Of a stretch of DNA of 64,000 bases, positions 1-7,883 are shown one piece after another. Position 1 is the first letter of the stretch. Every line of letters starts with the position of its first letter. Source of the stretch: Kaistella flava (ex Peng et al. 2021) (GTDB taxonomy: Bacteria > Bacteroidota > Bacteroidia > Flavobacteriales > Weeksellaceae); assembly GCF_015191005.1 (NCBI RefSeq), contig NZ_CP040442.1:2108001-2172000 (forward strand). Reading direction: 5' to 3'. The notes beneath the pieces were generated by a model that saw nothing but the letters and a program-made list of their open reading frames with translations, did no database searches and was not told where the DNA came from. Position numbers and translations under genes: made by a program.

Positions 1-887
1 GCCGGATTTCCATCTCCTGTAGCGATGGCAACATTTAGAGAAGTTACTGTTGGACTATCAACTATTGGAGCATTGGCAACATTGGCAAAAGTCCAAAAAG
101 TTAAGTTAGAACCATTGGTTGCAGTACTAGAAACAGTTCCTACTGCTCTATAATTATATTGAGTATTTACATCTAATCCTGTAAGAACTCCTGAAATAGC
201 AGTTATTGTTGTTCCTGTAATTGTTGCAGGCGAAGCTGTTAAAGTACTCCCGTATCCTACTGTTTTTCCATAATCAAAACTTGCACTAGTAGAAATACCA
301 TTGGCATTGATGGATCCATTTAAAGTTGCACCTGCTGTTGAGATCCCGCTTGCAGCAGTGGTTGTAACTGTTGGACCTGTTGGAGTTCCATAAGTAATAT
401 CAACAGAATAGATGTAAATACTATTGGTATTACAGGTTGTATAAATCTGTAAATACCCAGTTATAGCACTTGCAGGTGTAAAAGTCATTGTTCTCGGAGT
501 TGCTCCTCCTGTGGTCGAAACGCTTTGTGTCGCTGCAATAGCAGTACCACTCATAGCTGCTGCAGAAGTTCCGCTCACAGCATAAGGTGTAATCGTACCC
601 ACACCAGTTGATGCATTTGTAGCATAATTCACTACTACTTTTGAAATATTAGAAAAAGAAACAGGACTATTACCATAAGCGCCACTTGCTGCAGCGGTAA
701 TTTGTATTCCTTGTCCAGCGGTAAATCCATTTCCATCCTTACCAGACGTCCAAGTAGCTGGTGTCGCAGTCCAAGACTTACTACCAAAAGTATAAGTTAC
801 TGTTGTCTGTCCCCATCCTGCCGTAGCAATAAAAAGGAATAAGAAACTAAAAATCATGGTTTTAAACGAAGATAAAAATGACTGCAT
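1..887 (-). CDS. Secreted FN3-containing protein, 5' part (runs off the window)
   Basis: The frame is open from an ATG at 887 down to base 1, about 295 codons, so only the N-terminal part is present. Residues 1-32 form a signal peptide (basic start, hydrophobic run IFSFLFLFIATAGWG, then Q). Residues about 35-160 are a Ser/Thr/Gly-rich beta domain. About 165-258 reads as a fibronectin type III-like module ending in NYRAVGTVSS. Composition and position match the T9SS-secreted adhesins that follow, so a C-terminal sorting domain beyond the window is expected but not seen. Cell-surface or extracellular location is inferred. No enzymatic motif is visible. It may be transcribed separately, since a bidirectional terminator hairpin lies between it and the next gene. 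Confidence 0.75.
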   Translation of the reverse strand, partial: MQSFLSSFKTMIFSFLFLFIATAGWGQTTVTYTFGSKSWTATPATWTSGKDGNGFTAGQGIQITAAASGAYGNSPVSFSNISKVVVNYATNASTGVGTITPYAVSGTSAAAMSGTAIAATQSVSTTGGATPRTMTFTPASAITGYLQIYTTCNTNSIYIYSVDITYGTPTGPTVTTTAASGISTAGATLNGSINANGISTSASFDYGKTVGYGSTLTASPATITGTTITAISGVLTGLDVNTQYNYRAVGTVSSTATNGSNLTFWTFANVANAPIVDSPTVTSLNVAIATGDGNP

Positions 888-1222
888 ACGGGGTTGTTTT
901 TATTTATTGAATTCGGTAAAGATATTCAAATAATACAACGATTTTAATGTTTTTTTAATATTTTTTTCAACATCTATTGATGTTTGCAAACAATTACGTA
1001 TCGATTATGAGAAAAGACCAACAAATATCCAATTGAAAGCCAGATATGCACTTCGACTCCGCTCAGCGAACAACTTCGGCTACGCTTATTGACCAATACT
1101 CATTGCCCGACTGGAGATATTAAGTTTTAGAGTATTTTTATAATTTTGTTTGCGTGACTGGGCGGTGTTTGGTGATTGAGTGGCACTTCGCCTACGCTCA
1201 GTGACCTGCTTCCCGAAAAAAG
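888..1222. other. Intergenic region with degenerate CTTCG...GCTCAGTGACC repeats
   Basis: No gene is supported here. The first 100 bases upstream of the 887 start are very AT-rich and should hold its promoter, but no clean TAnnTTTG box stands out. Around 1048-1200 are degenerate copies of the dispersed repeat built on CACTTCGACTTCGCTCAGTGACC, which is also found in tandem at about 11009-11220. Confidence 0.6.
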
Positions 1223-1254
1223 AAGCCGTCTCAAAATAAAATTTGAGACGGCTT
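1223..1254. terminator. Bidirectional intrinsic terminator
   Basis: A perfect 13-bp inverted repeat (AAGCCGTCTCAAA and its complement) with a 6-base loop is flanked by A6 on the left and T6 on the right. It can therefore stop transcription leaving the minus-strand adhesin gene that ends at 1354. A second half-copy follows at about 1258-1276. Confidence 0.8.
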
Positions 1255-1353
1255 TTTTATTTTGAGACGGCTTCTATTGTAATGTAATAATGATATGCTG
1301 AATCTCAGAAAGCACAAGTCAACACCCATCATCCAACACCCAGCATCTAATTT

Positions 1354-4300
1354 CTATCTCATGATTTTCTTGGTAACCACACTTCCATCCCGTTTGATTT
1401 TCAAAACATAGATTCCGTTGACCAAGTTGCTTGCTTCGATTCGGATTTCTTTATGATCAGGTTTCACCTTGAGCAGCAATCTTCCGGAAGTATCGTACAC
1501 TTCTACTTCAGAAATTACTTTGGTGGAAGATTTCACAATGAAATCATTTCCGTCCCGGTAAACAATTAGAGGATCCTTGGCCGTACTTCCAGTTGCTAAG
1601 ACCAGATCATTTTGATAGACGATCTCAAATCGGCCATCGGTTAAACCTGCATTGGCTGTAAAAGTATAACTTCCTTCCAAGATATTGGTGAGGGTCCCGG
1701 TTTGGTGGTCTTTCAGATAAATGTTTTGTCCATTGTCAAAAATACCTTCTCTTTTATCCAGACTGATGGTGTAGTTACCAGATTCATACTGATTACTTCC
1801 CAGTTGTACTACATCTAAGGTATTGAGGGGATACTGTCTTCCCTGAATCCCTAACCTATTCTGATCTAAAATACTGTAAAATGAATCTGATCCTATGGTC
1901 ATTAAAGGCGCATCGTAATCTAACTCAAAACTATTGGTTGCATGGGGCACGTACCCTATTAATATGGTATTCACATTCAAAGCAGGTGTAGTTAACTTAA
2001 GCCAATAACGGTCTTTAGCTGACGCATTTCCTTTGCTGAAGAAGTTACTGTCATTACTATCACTTCTTATTGAATTATTAAATACCAATAGTTGAGCATT
2101 AGCTGTTGATTTTGCTTTAATAATAAAGCCCTGACCTACTTTTATAAATTGCGTAGGCTCAATTGATTCACCACCTACTGATGATGCACCCTCAACACCT
2201 CCTGTCCCATTATAGGTGGCATAATTATAACCATCATAATCGGAACCTACCTGCACTTCCGGAGGTCGAACTATATTGGTCCAAAAATAGGCAGTGCCGT
2301 AGATCTTAAAACTATTACTGTTACCTTCACTATCCTTTACACTTAAAAGTTTTTCAAAATCAATATTAGAAGCATAAGGGTTTCCGACTAAATTATAACC
2401 ACCATCAGTATGACTCGAAGCCAGTGAGAAATTCTGCACTCCGTTATTTGGAGCACCAATAAAGGGTCCTATAAAATCTTTACGTGCATCAGTAAAATTA
2501 TTAGGAGCTCTAATTGCATAGCCTTTGGCAATCTCAAATTCTTTTGTCCAAGTTACAGGATAAAAGATATCATCGTTCTCATGATACTCTAAGAATCTTG
2601 TAGAAACCGTAGAGGGTGAAAACTTTTGAAATATCTGCCCCTTCACCGGACTTCCCCAATAGGTATAATCCAGACGTTTCATATTTGAAATTCTTTCTAC
2701 AGTGAATGCTGTCGGTGCACCAGTATAGGTTCCATTATCATTAACCTGAATAAGATTACCATCGCTTTGAACAAGGATACTTCCGTTATTGATGATGTGA
2801 TTTTGCACTTTAACAAAAGTATCTTTAGAAACAGTAAGTGTTGCCCCTGAATTAACCGTACAACTACACGCTGAGAAACTACCTAAATCTGTACTATAAT
2901 TACTGGCGATTTCTACCGCATCGAGACCATTAGCATTTGGAAAATGATCCCATCCTGTAACACTACTATACTTAGAAGTACTTCCAACAGTCATCGTAAT
3001 AACATTTGAGGTAGCTGGAGAACCTGTTGAACATGGACTCGCATTAGAAGTCATTACCACTGTTACTTTCGCGCCATCTGCTAATGTTGTTGTGGTGTAA
3101 GTAGAAGAGGTAGCTCCTGGCACATCCGCCCCGTTCACTTTCCATTGATAGGTTGGTGCTAATCCACCGTTTGTATGAGTCGCGGTAAACGTTACAGAAG
3201 TTCCTAAACAAATGGTAGTCGCGGTATTTGCGGCGATACTTACACTTGCTGGTAAATTTGGATTAACAGTAATTAAAACTGGTGTAGAATTAGATACTGA
3301 ACAAGCACCACTTTGGACTACCGCTCTGAAATAAGTATTTGCGGTAAGATTTCCAATGGTATTACCTGTTAAGGTTGTTTCCGTAGAGGTGATATCTATC
3401 ACACCCGTTGTAAAGTCGATATTTGTTGCTTTTTGCCATTTGGTGACCTCCCCAATTTGTCCGCTTAAAGTAATATCTACAGGTGCAGTTCCTGAACAAA
3501 TAGTTTGCGCATCACTAACGACTCCACCTATCGAAACAGGATTTACCGTAACAGTCCATGTATTAGCTGATACCGTTGGGGTCGTATTACAAGTACCATC
3601 TTTTGCATAGCGACGGTAACTTGTTGTCACCTTTAAGTTTGATAGCGGTGTATATGTTGCGCCTGTTGCACCAAGAATATCTTCACCATAATTATCTACA
3701 GACGAGCGCCACGAATAAATGATTGTTCCATCACCTCCACCAGCTTCAACCGAACTTATAATCATATTTGGAGTGTTGCCAGAACAGATGGTTTGGCCCG
3801 TATTAGCTATCGCTCCTGGATTAAGGTCAGGATTCACCCGAACCATTACAATGCTTGAGGTACTTAAAGCACAAGAAGTCACCACCCTCCTGAACCAGGT
3901 CGTTTGAGTAAGTTCTGATGAGGTATAATCTATGCCGTTTGCTCCTGCTAGAGGCACAAAACCAGCAGTTGCACTCACTGTACTGCTTTCCCATTGATAA
4001 GTATAAGTACCTGTTCCTCCTGTAGGTACCGTTCCAGTAATGGTAACCTTTTCTCCTTTACAGACAGGCTGTGCATAAGATGCCACAACATTAAAATGTT
4101 TTAGTGTACCACTGCATGGATCTATTCCAAAAAAAGCATTTGTAGCATTCGGAATAGTTACTGTACCCGTTTTGCCCAAGAGGTATTCTTCAGATTTTGA
4201 TTGACTGGTCGCTGCGTGACAAGCATTGCTAATAACAAAATTAGGACTGATTCCTGTCGGACTTCCATAACTTGCAAAGTTCACTGTGGCAAAATAAGTT

Positions 4301-5727
4301 CCCACAGGTGCTGTTAAAACGGTTTTAGCATCTTCTGCAGTCGTAGCACTTACCAGTCCTGAAGTACCATGAGCATAGGATAAATAATTATTTCTTACCA
4401 CATCGTACACTTTAATTAAAACCGGTTCAGAATTGACTGCTGAACAAGCCCCACTTTGAACAACCGCTCTGAAATAGGTGTCTGCAGTAATCTTTCCCAT
4501 CCCTGTACCTGGTAGAATATTAGATTTATTATTAATAGTGGCAACCCCTTTCGTAAATTCTATATCCTCAGCTTTCTGCCAGCTTATGACGGTGCCTGTT
4601 TGTCCGCTTAATATTAAATCTGATGGTATCGTTCCGGAACAAATGGTCTGTGCCAAACTAACGATCCCACCCACGGCAAGAGGATTTACTGTAATTAAAA
4701 CGGGTTTAGAATAATTATCTGTACATACCCCTTGAACCAATGCTCTGAAATAAGTATTAACGGTAAGATTTCCTATGGTGACACTTGGTAAAGTCGTTGC
4801 GATAGAAACAATATCTTCAACACCTGTGGTAAAGTCTGCAGTTGTGGCTTTCTGCCAGTTTTTAACACCTCCCGTATGTCCACTTAAAGTTAGAGCTGCA
4901 GGTGAAGTCCCATAACAAATTGTTTGAGGACCCGCAACGGTTCCTGCAGAAAAAGGATTTACTGCTGTTGTTGCCGAAGCAGCGGAAACAGCCGAACATC
5001 CAGAGTCATTCTTGTAATTAACGGTAACCGTTTTACTTCCATCAGTAATCCATTTCAACGTTAATGTATTACTATTATTGCCTGTGCCTCCTGCAGTAAT
5101 TGTATAATCTGTTCCTAAAACTCCAGATACGGACCAAATATAATTAGATCTGCTTTCCTGAGTCGAATAGGTCACATCGATATTAGCACAAACGAAGGCC
5201 GCAGGCTGAGAAGTGAAGGTCACTGCGGGCACTGCATTTACAGTAACCGTAAAGGCATTCGTAAAACTCACAAATCCGTCAGCATTTTTAACCGTAATCG
5301 ATCCCGTATAGGTTCCCGTTGCGATCCCTGCTGGAACAGCAATTGTATTTAATGTTCCTGCAGTAGCTGTAAAAGGAAAAACAGTATCAACTTGATTTTT
5401 CAGTCCTGCTGCAATAGCAGCATCACCCCAAGTAATACTGTATTTCGTAGGTGAACCTTCAGTTCCTGAATATTCAATAGATGCATTTTGAGCAGCGACA
5501 TTGAAACAAAGTGGTCTAGCACTTGCAGATGCACCAATTGAAACTGTATTTGTTGTTAGCGTAGACAAACATTCGGTCTCTCCACAAATATTTTTATATT
5601 TCACAAAATAAGTTGTTGTCGCCGATAGCTTATTGACGGTTATATTTCCTGGTAAACTGCTTATTTTCCCTAAAAAAGTTCCTCCACAGGAATCGGAATA
5701 AAATTCAGCATACCCTCCTATTCCCAC
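1354..5727 (-). CDS. T9SS-secreted Ig-like/SUEL-lectin-like adhesin, C-terminal part of a frameshifted gene
   Basis: This 1457-codon frame has no signal peptide and starts on GTG inside the end of the upstream frame (5718-6479). The two are one gene split by a single-base frameshift near 5730-5737. The body carries repeated Ig/PKD-like units built around GGVVSDAQTICSGTAPVDI-type motifs (about 270-450 and 640-830). At about 455-555 is a domain resembling the SUEL galactose/rhamnose-binding lectin (FASYGSP, CHA, DPCSGTLK). Residues from about 950 are the shared cassette (KRLDYTYW, GYNLVGNPYASNI, VGQGFIIKAK, LGIQGRQYPL), ending in the T9SS sorting region EVYDTSGRLLLKV...VTKKIMR. Extracellular adhesion is inferred. 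Its cassette DNA is nearly identical to that of the gene at 11422. Confidence 0.85.
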   Translation of the reverse strand: MGIGGYAEFYSDSCGGTFLGKISSLPGNITVNKLSATTTYFVKYKNICGETECLSTLTTNTVSIGASASARPLCFNVAAQNASIEYSGTEGSPTKYSITWGDAAIAAGLKNQVDTVFPFTATAGTLNTIAVPAGIATGTYTGSITVKNADGFVSFTNAFTVTVNAVPAVTFTSQPAAFVCANIDVTYSTQESRSNYIWSVSGVLGTDYTITAGGTGNNSNTLTLKWITDGSKTVTVNYKNDSGCSAVSAASATTAVNPFSAGTVAGPQTICYGTSPAALTLSGHTGGVKNWQKATTADFTTGVEDIVSIATTLPSVTIGNLTVNTYFRALVQGVCTDNYSKPVLITVNPLAVGGIVSLAQTICSGTIPSDLILSGQTGTVISWQKAEDIEFTKGVATINNKSNILPGTGMGKITADTYFRAVVQSGACSAVNSEPVLIKVYDVVRNNYLSYAHGTSGLVSATTAEDAKTVLTAPVGTYFATVNFASYGSPTGISPNFVISNACHAATSQSKSEEYLLGKTGTVTIPNATNAFFGIDPCSGTLKHFNVVASYAQPVCKGEKVTITGTVPTGGTGTYTYQWESSTVSATAGFVPLAGANGIDYTSSELTQTTWFRRVVTSCALSTSSIVMVRVNPDLNPGAIANTGQTICSGNTPNMIISSVEAGGGDGTIIYSWRSSVDNYGEDILGATGATYTPLSNLKVTTSYRRYAKDGTCNTTPTVSANTWTVTVNPVSIGGVVSDAQTICSGTAPVDITLSGQIGEVTKWQKATNIDFTTGVIDITSTETTLTGNTIGNLTANTYFRAVVQSGACSVSNSTPVLITVNPNLPASVSIAANTATTICLGTSVTFTATHTNGGLAPTYQWKVNGADVPGATSSTYTTTTLADGAKVTVVMTSNASPCSTGSPATSNVITMTVGSTSKYSSVTGWDHFPNANGLDAVEIASNYSTDLGSFSACSCTVNSGATLTVSKDTFVKVQNHIINNGSILVQSDGNLIQVNDNGTYTGAPTAFTVERISNMKRLDYTYWGSPVKGQIFQKFSPSTVSTRFLEYHENDDIFYPVTWTKEFEIAKGYAIRAPNNFTDARKDFIGPFIGAPNNGVQNFSLASSHTDGGYNLVGNPYASNIDFEKLLSVKDSEGNSNSFKIYGTAYFWTNIVRPPEVQVGSDYDGYNYATYNGTGGVEGASSVGGESIEPTQFIKVGQGFIIKAKSTANAQLLVFNNSIRSDSNDSNFFSKGNASAKDRYWLKLTTPALNVNTILIGYVPHATNSFELDYDAPLMTIGSDSFYSILDQNRLGIQGRQYPLNTLDVVQLGSNQYESGNYTISLDKREGIFDNGQNIYLKDHQTGTLTNILEGSYTFTANAGLTDGRFEIVYQNDLVLATGSTAKDPLIVYRDGNDFIVKSSTKVISEVEVYDTSGRLLLKVKPDHKEIRIEASNLVNGIYVLKIKRDGSVVTKKIMR

Positions 5728-6479
5728 CGAACCCCATTCACCGAAAGCGTTGTATTCCCTTGATTGTTTACCTCCGCAGTAAACGACGCAGGTGCAACTG
5801 GCGCACCTGTTACCTGTACAATTACAATGGTCGCATCAGATTCGGTACCAGAAGTCACCGTTCTTCTGTACCATGTAGTTTGTTTTGTCCCCGGTGGAAC
5901 CAAATAATCTTTCGCATTATTTATACCTGAGACAGAACCATATCCAGTAGTTGCATTGGTCGTACTCATTTCCCATAAATAAGTATAAGTAATACCATTA
6001 CCTCCTGTTGGTGTTGATCCTGTTATAGTGATCTCGGGAGCTGAGTTGGAACAAAACGGTTCCGTATAGGTTGCAGCTACATCGTACGTTTTTAATGTAC
6101 CTGAACAGGGGTCGCCAAAAGTCTCGTTAAAAGAACCTGAAGCAGGGATCTTTGCCGTCGTATTTCCTAATAAGCCCGTTGTTACTGTTCTACTGTTGGT
6201 TGCGTGACACGATCCTATCAAAAAATCGGGATAGGTTCCTGATGGGCTTCCGTAACTGGCAAATCTCACATTAATAAAGACAGAACCGGCTGGAGCAGTT
6301 AATATTAATGGTCCATTATTTTCACCCACTGTATTACCGGCTTCACCTGAAACCCCATGAGTATAGGAAGCATAATTGTTATTAATCGGTACCTCTGTGG
6401 TTTGTCCGAAAGAAAAAGAAGAGATTAAAAGCAGCAGGATCATCCAGCTATTTTTAAACGTAAAGTAATTTTGATTCAT
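5718..6479 (-). CDS. N-terminal part of the same frameshifted adhesin (signal peptide, SUEL-lectin-like domain)
   Basis: I place the start at 6479 (MNQNYFTFKNSW...), because this gives a standard signal peptide with a cleavage region at FSFGQ. The longer frame from 6548 adds only leader-like sequence, and the gene at 17844 begins with the same residues. After the signal, about residues 30-135 form a SUEL-type lectin-like domain (FASYGSPSGTYP, SCHATNS, FGDPCSGTLKTYDV), and about 140-215 an Ig-like unit. The frame ends at TAG 5718. In the other frame the natural continuation is ...VGIGGYAEFYSDSCGG. One extra G in the GGGG run near 5734 would restore a single reading frame of about 1700 residues. 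This is either a real mutation or a homopolymer sequencing error. Confidence 0.8.
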   Translation of the reverse strand: MNQNYFTFKNSWMILLLLISSFSFGQTTEVPINNNYASYTHGVSGEAGNTVGENNGPLILTAPAGSVFINVRFASYGSPSGTYPDFLIGSCHATNSRTVTTGLLGNTTAKIPASGSFNETFGDPCSGTLKTYDVAATYTEPFCSNSAPEITITGSTPTGGNGITYTYLWEMSTTNATTGYGSVSGINNAKDYLVPPGTKQTTWYRRTVTSGTESDATIVIVQVTGAPVAPASFTAEVNNQGNTTLSVNGVRWE

Positions 6480-6562
6480 ATTGTGTTTATTGCTTTTTTT
6501 TAATATAATATTAATGGTTCCCGCACTATTATTTAAATCTATTTTCAACTAAATAATCTAGA

Positions 6563-6742
6563 AGTGGCGAGGAGTATCATCGGTTGGCCTCAAAGGGGTT
6601 TCCAAACATAAGTTCAGAAATAAGGTTCAATTACCCTATATGTTAATGCAGTCCACAGCAATGAGGATCCAACTGATATGAATCACTCTGACACTATGGA
6701 GTTGCTCCGGAATACCTTTTTATTCAGGTAACATCAGAGAAG
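6563..6742 (-). ncRNA. Candidate structured 5' leader RNA, copy 1
   Basis: The block upstream of the 6479 start is conserved with 17929-18110 upstream of the paralogue at 17844. Read on the minus strand it gives CUCUGA/UCAGAG enclosing a CCUGAAUA/UAUUCCGG hairpin and a GGAG-CAA-CUCC hairpin, then a second stem GAUUCA/UGGAUC. Between the two copies the primary sequence differs in that last stem, but pairing survives through G-U, which favours a folded RNA. It matches no riboswitch class I can recognise. It may also simply be part of a duplicated gene 5' end. Confidence 0.45.
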
Positions 6743-6862
6743 CTAATTGGGATTTCTAAAAGAAAAAGGGAGTAAATCGGCGTGATCTTTTTTTGAGAGC
6801 GAATTCTCAGACCGCGTCAGCAGTGGAAAAAACAAAAGTAGTAAAAGTAATTTTTTCATCAT
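6743..6862 (-). other. Short ORF with signal-peptide-like start (leader peptide or decayed gene 5' end), copy 1
   Basis: A 39-codon ORF starts MMKKLLLLLLFFPLL and then reads SENSLSKKDHADLLP. Copy 2 at 18087-18227 keeps the same start and the SKK..ADLLP core. The sequence resembles the mature start of the adhesin at 36440 (SQNTLVKWYSADLAP). It may therefore be the remnant of an adhesin gene whose body was replaced by recombination, or a leader peptide of the downstream adhesin. Confidence 0.35.
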
Positions 6863-7500
6863 TTTCTATTCAGAGGTGTTTATAATTTTTATTTGACAGA
6901 TTGATCATTTAAAAACGCAGTAATTTATGAAAAAAAACAACTGAAATTACTAAATACATCATTTAATTAAAAATAATTAGTAAAACACTACTAATGAACA
7001 CTTTATAATACCGCTGCAAATCTATATTTTTTTAAAACAAATCTTTCCAAGTCAATACTTATAGCGACTTCTGGCAATTCTAACCTCTTTCAAATAGGAT
7101 ATCGTTAAAATACGCATTAAATTAATCTTGATTTATCAATACAATAAACACTTCTCCAAATAAAGTATTATCACAAAACAGTATTCATGTTAATATTTTA
7201 AATAAATGAGGTGCCACAAAAAAGATTATTAAATGAGGTAAGAAAAGTCCTAAAGTTAGAATAAGATTACTGGATCAGAAACAACCTCAGCAGTTCTTTG
7301 AAAACAAAAAGAGCATTAATCTTTTCATGCATTGTGGCCATAATTGGAGATAGGGGGCGATATAAACCGATGGGACTAAAAATTATTGCCCGCTGACCCT
7401 CTGGAAAAATTACTTTTTAATCTAAGGACTGTACTGAGAAGTGTTGATTCTTTTTTATTAAAAAAGAAGAACGCTGCAGAACGAAACCCTCACATCGAAA
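6863..7500. other. AT-rich intergenic region
   Basis: No coding potential or RNA gene is visible. The part next to 6862 is conserved with the equivalent region after 18227 and probably contains the promoter of the leader. Beyond about 7000 the similarity between the two copies fades. Confidence 0.5.
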
Positions 7501-7524
7501 AAAGCCGAACAATTGTCCGGCTTT
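7501..7524 (-). terminator. Adhesin-family terminator (AAAGCCG...CGGCTTT)
   Basis: A hairpin with a 7-bp stem AAAGCCG/CGGCTTT, one mismatch, 2 further pairs and an AATT loop lies just downstream of the minus-strand adhesin ending at 7575. A run of T follows on that strand. The same hairpin follows four other adhesin genes here. Confidence 0.8.
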
Positions 7525-7574
7525 ATTATTGAGTAAGATTTTTACATTCTACTTTTTACATTGTACATCGTTTT

Positions 7575-7883
7575 CTATCTAATGATCTTCTTGGTAACCA
7601 CATTTCCGTCCTGTTTAATTTTCAAAACATAGGTTCCGTTGACGAAGTTGCTTGTGTCGATTCGGGTTTCTTTATGATTTGGTTTTAACTTGAGCAGTAG
7701 TCTTCCGGAAGCGTCATATAGTTCTACTTCAGAAATTGTTTTGGTGGGAGATTTCACCACGAAATCATTTCCGTCACGGTAAACGATCAGGTTCTCTTTT
7801 AAAGAAGCAGATGTTCCAAGAACAGTTTCCGGGTGGTATCTGATTTCAAAACGATTCTCAGTAAGTCCTTCATTTGCTGTAAA
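7575..7883 (-). CDS. Frameshifted C-terminal end (T9SS sorting signal) of the adhesin that starts at 10867
   Basis: About 100 codons continue the gene at 7799-10867 in another frame. The peptide reads FTANEGLTENRFEIRY, then LIVYRDGNDF, EVELYDASGRLLLKL and VVTKKIIR, which is exactly the end seen in the sister proteins. There is no independent start that makes sense; the first in-frame alternative start is at 7760. Loss of one T in the TTTT run expected at 7881-7884 (GCGTATCGTTTACAGC, where sisters read CGTTTTACAGC) explains the break. Without it the secretion signal is lost from the main product, so the protein would stay periplasmic unless the error is only in the sequence read. Confidence 0.8.
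   Translation of the reverse strand, partial: FTANEGLTENRFEIRYHPETVLGTSASLKENLIVYRDGNDFVVKSPTKTISEVELYDASGRLLLKLKPNHKETRIDTSNFVNGTYVLKIKQDGNVVTKKIIR

Noticed and set aside
6563..6742. Known riboswitch class (c-di-GMP, SAM, TPP, cobalamin) in the adhesin leader
   Set aside because: None of the invariant core sequences of those classes could be found in either copy.
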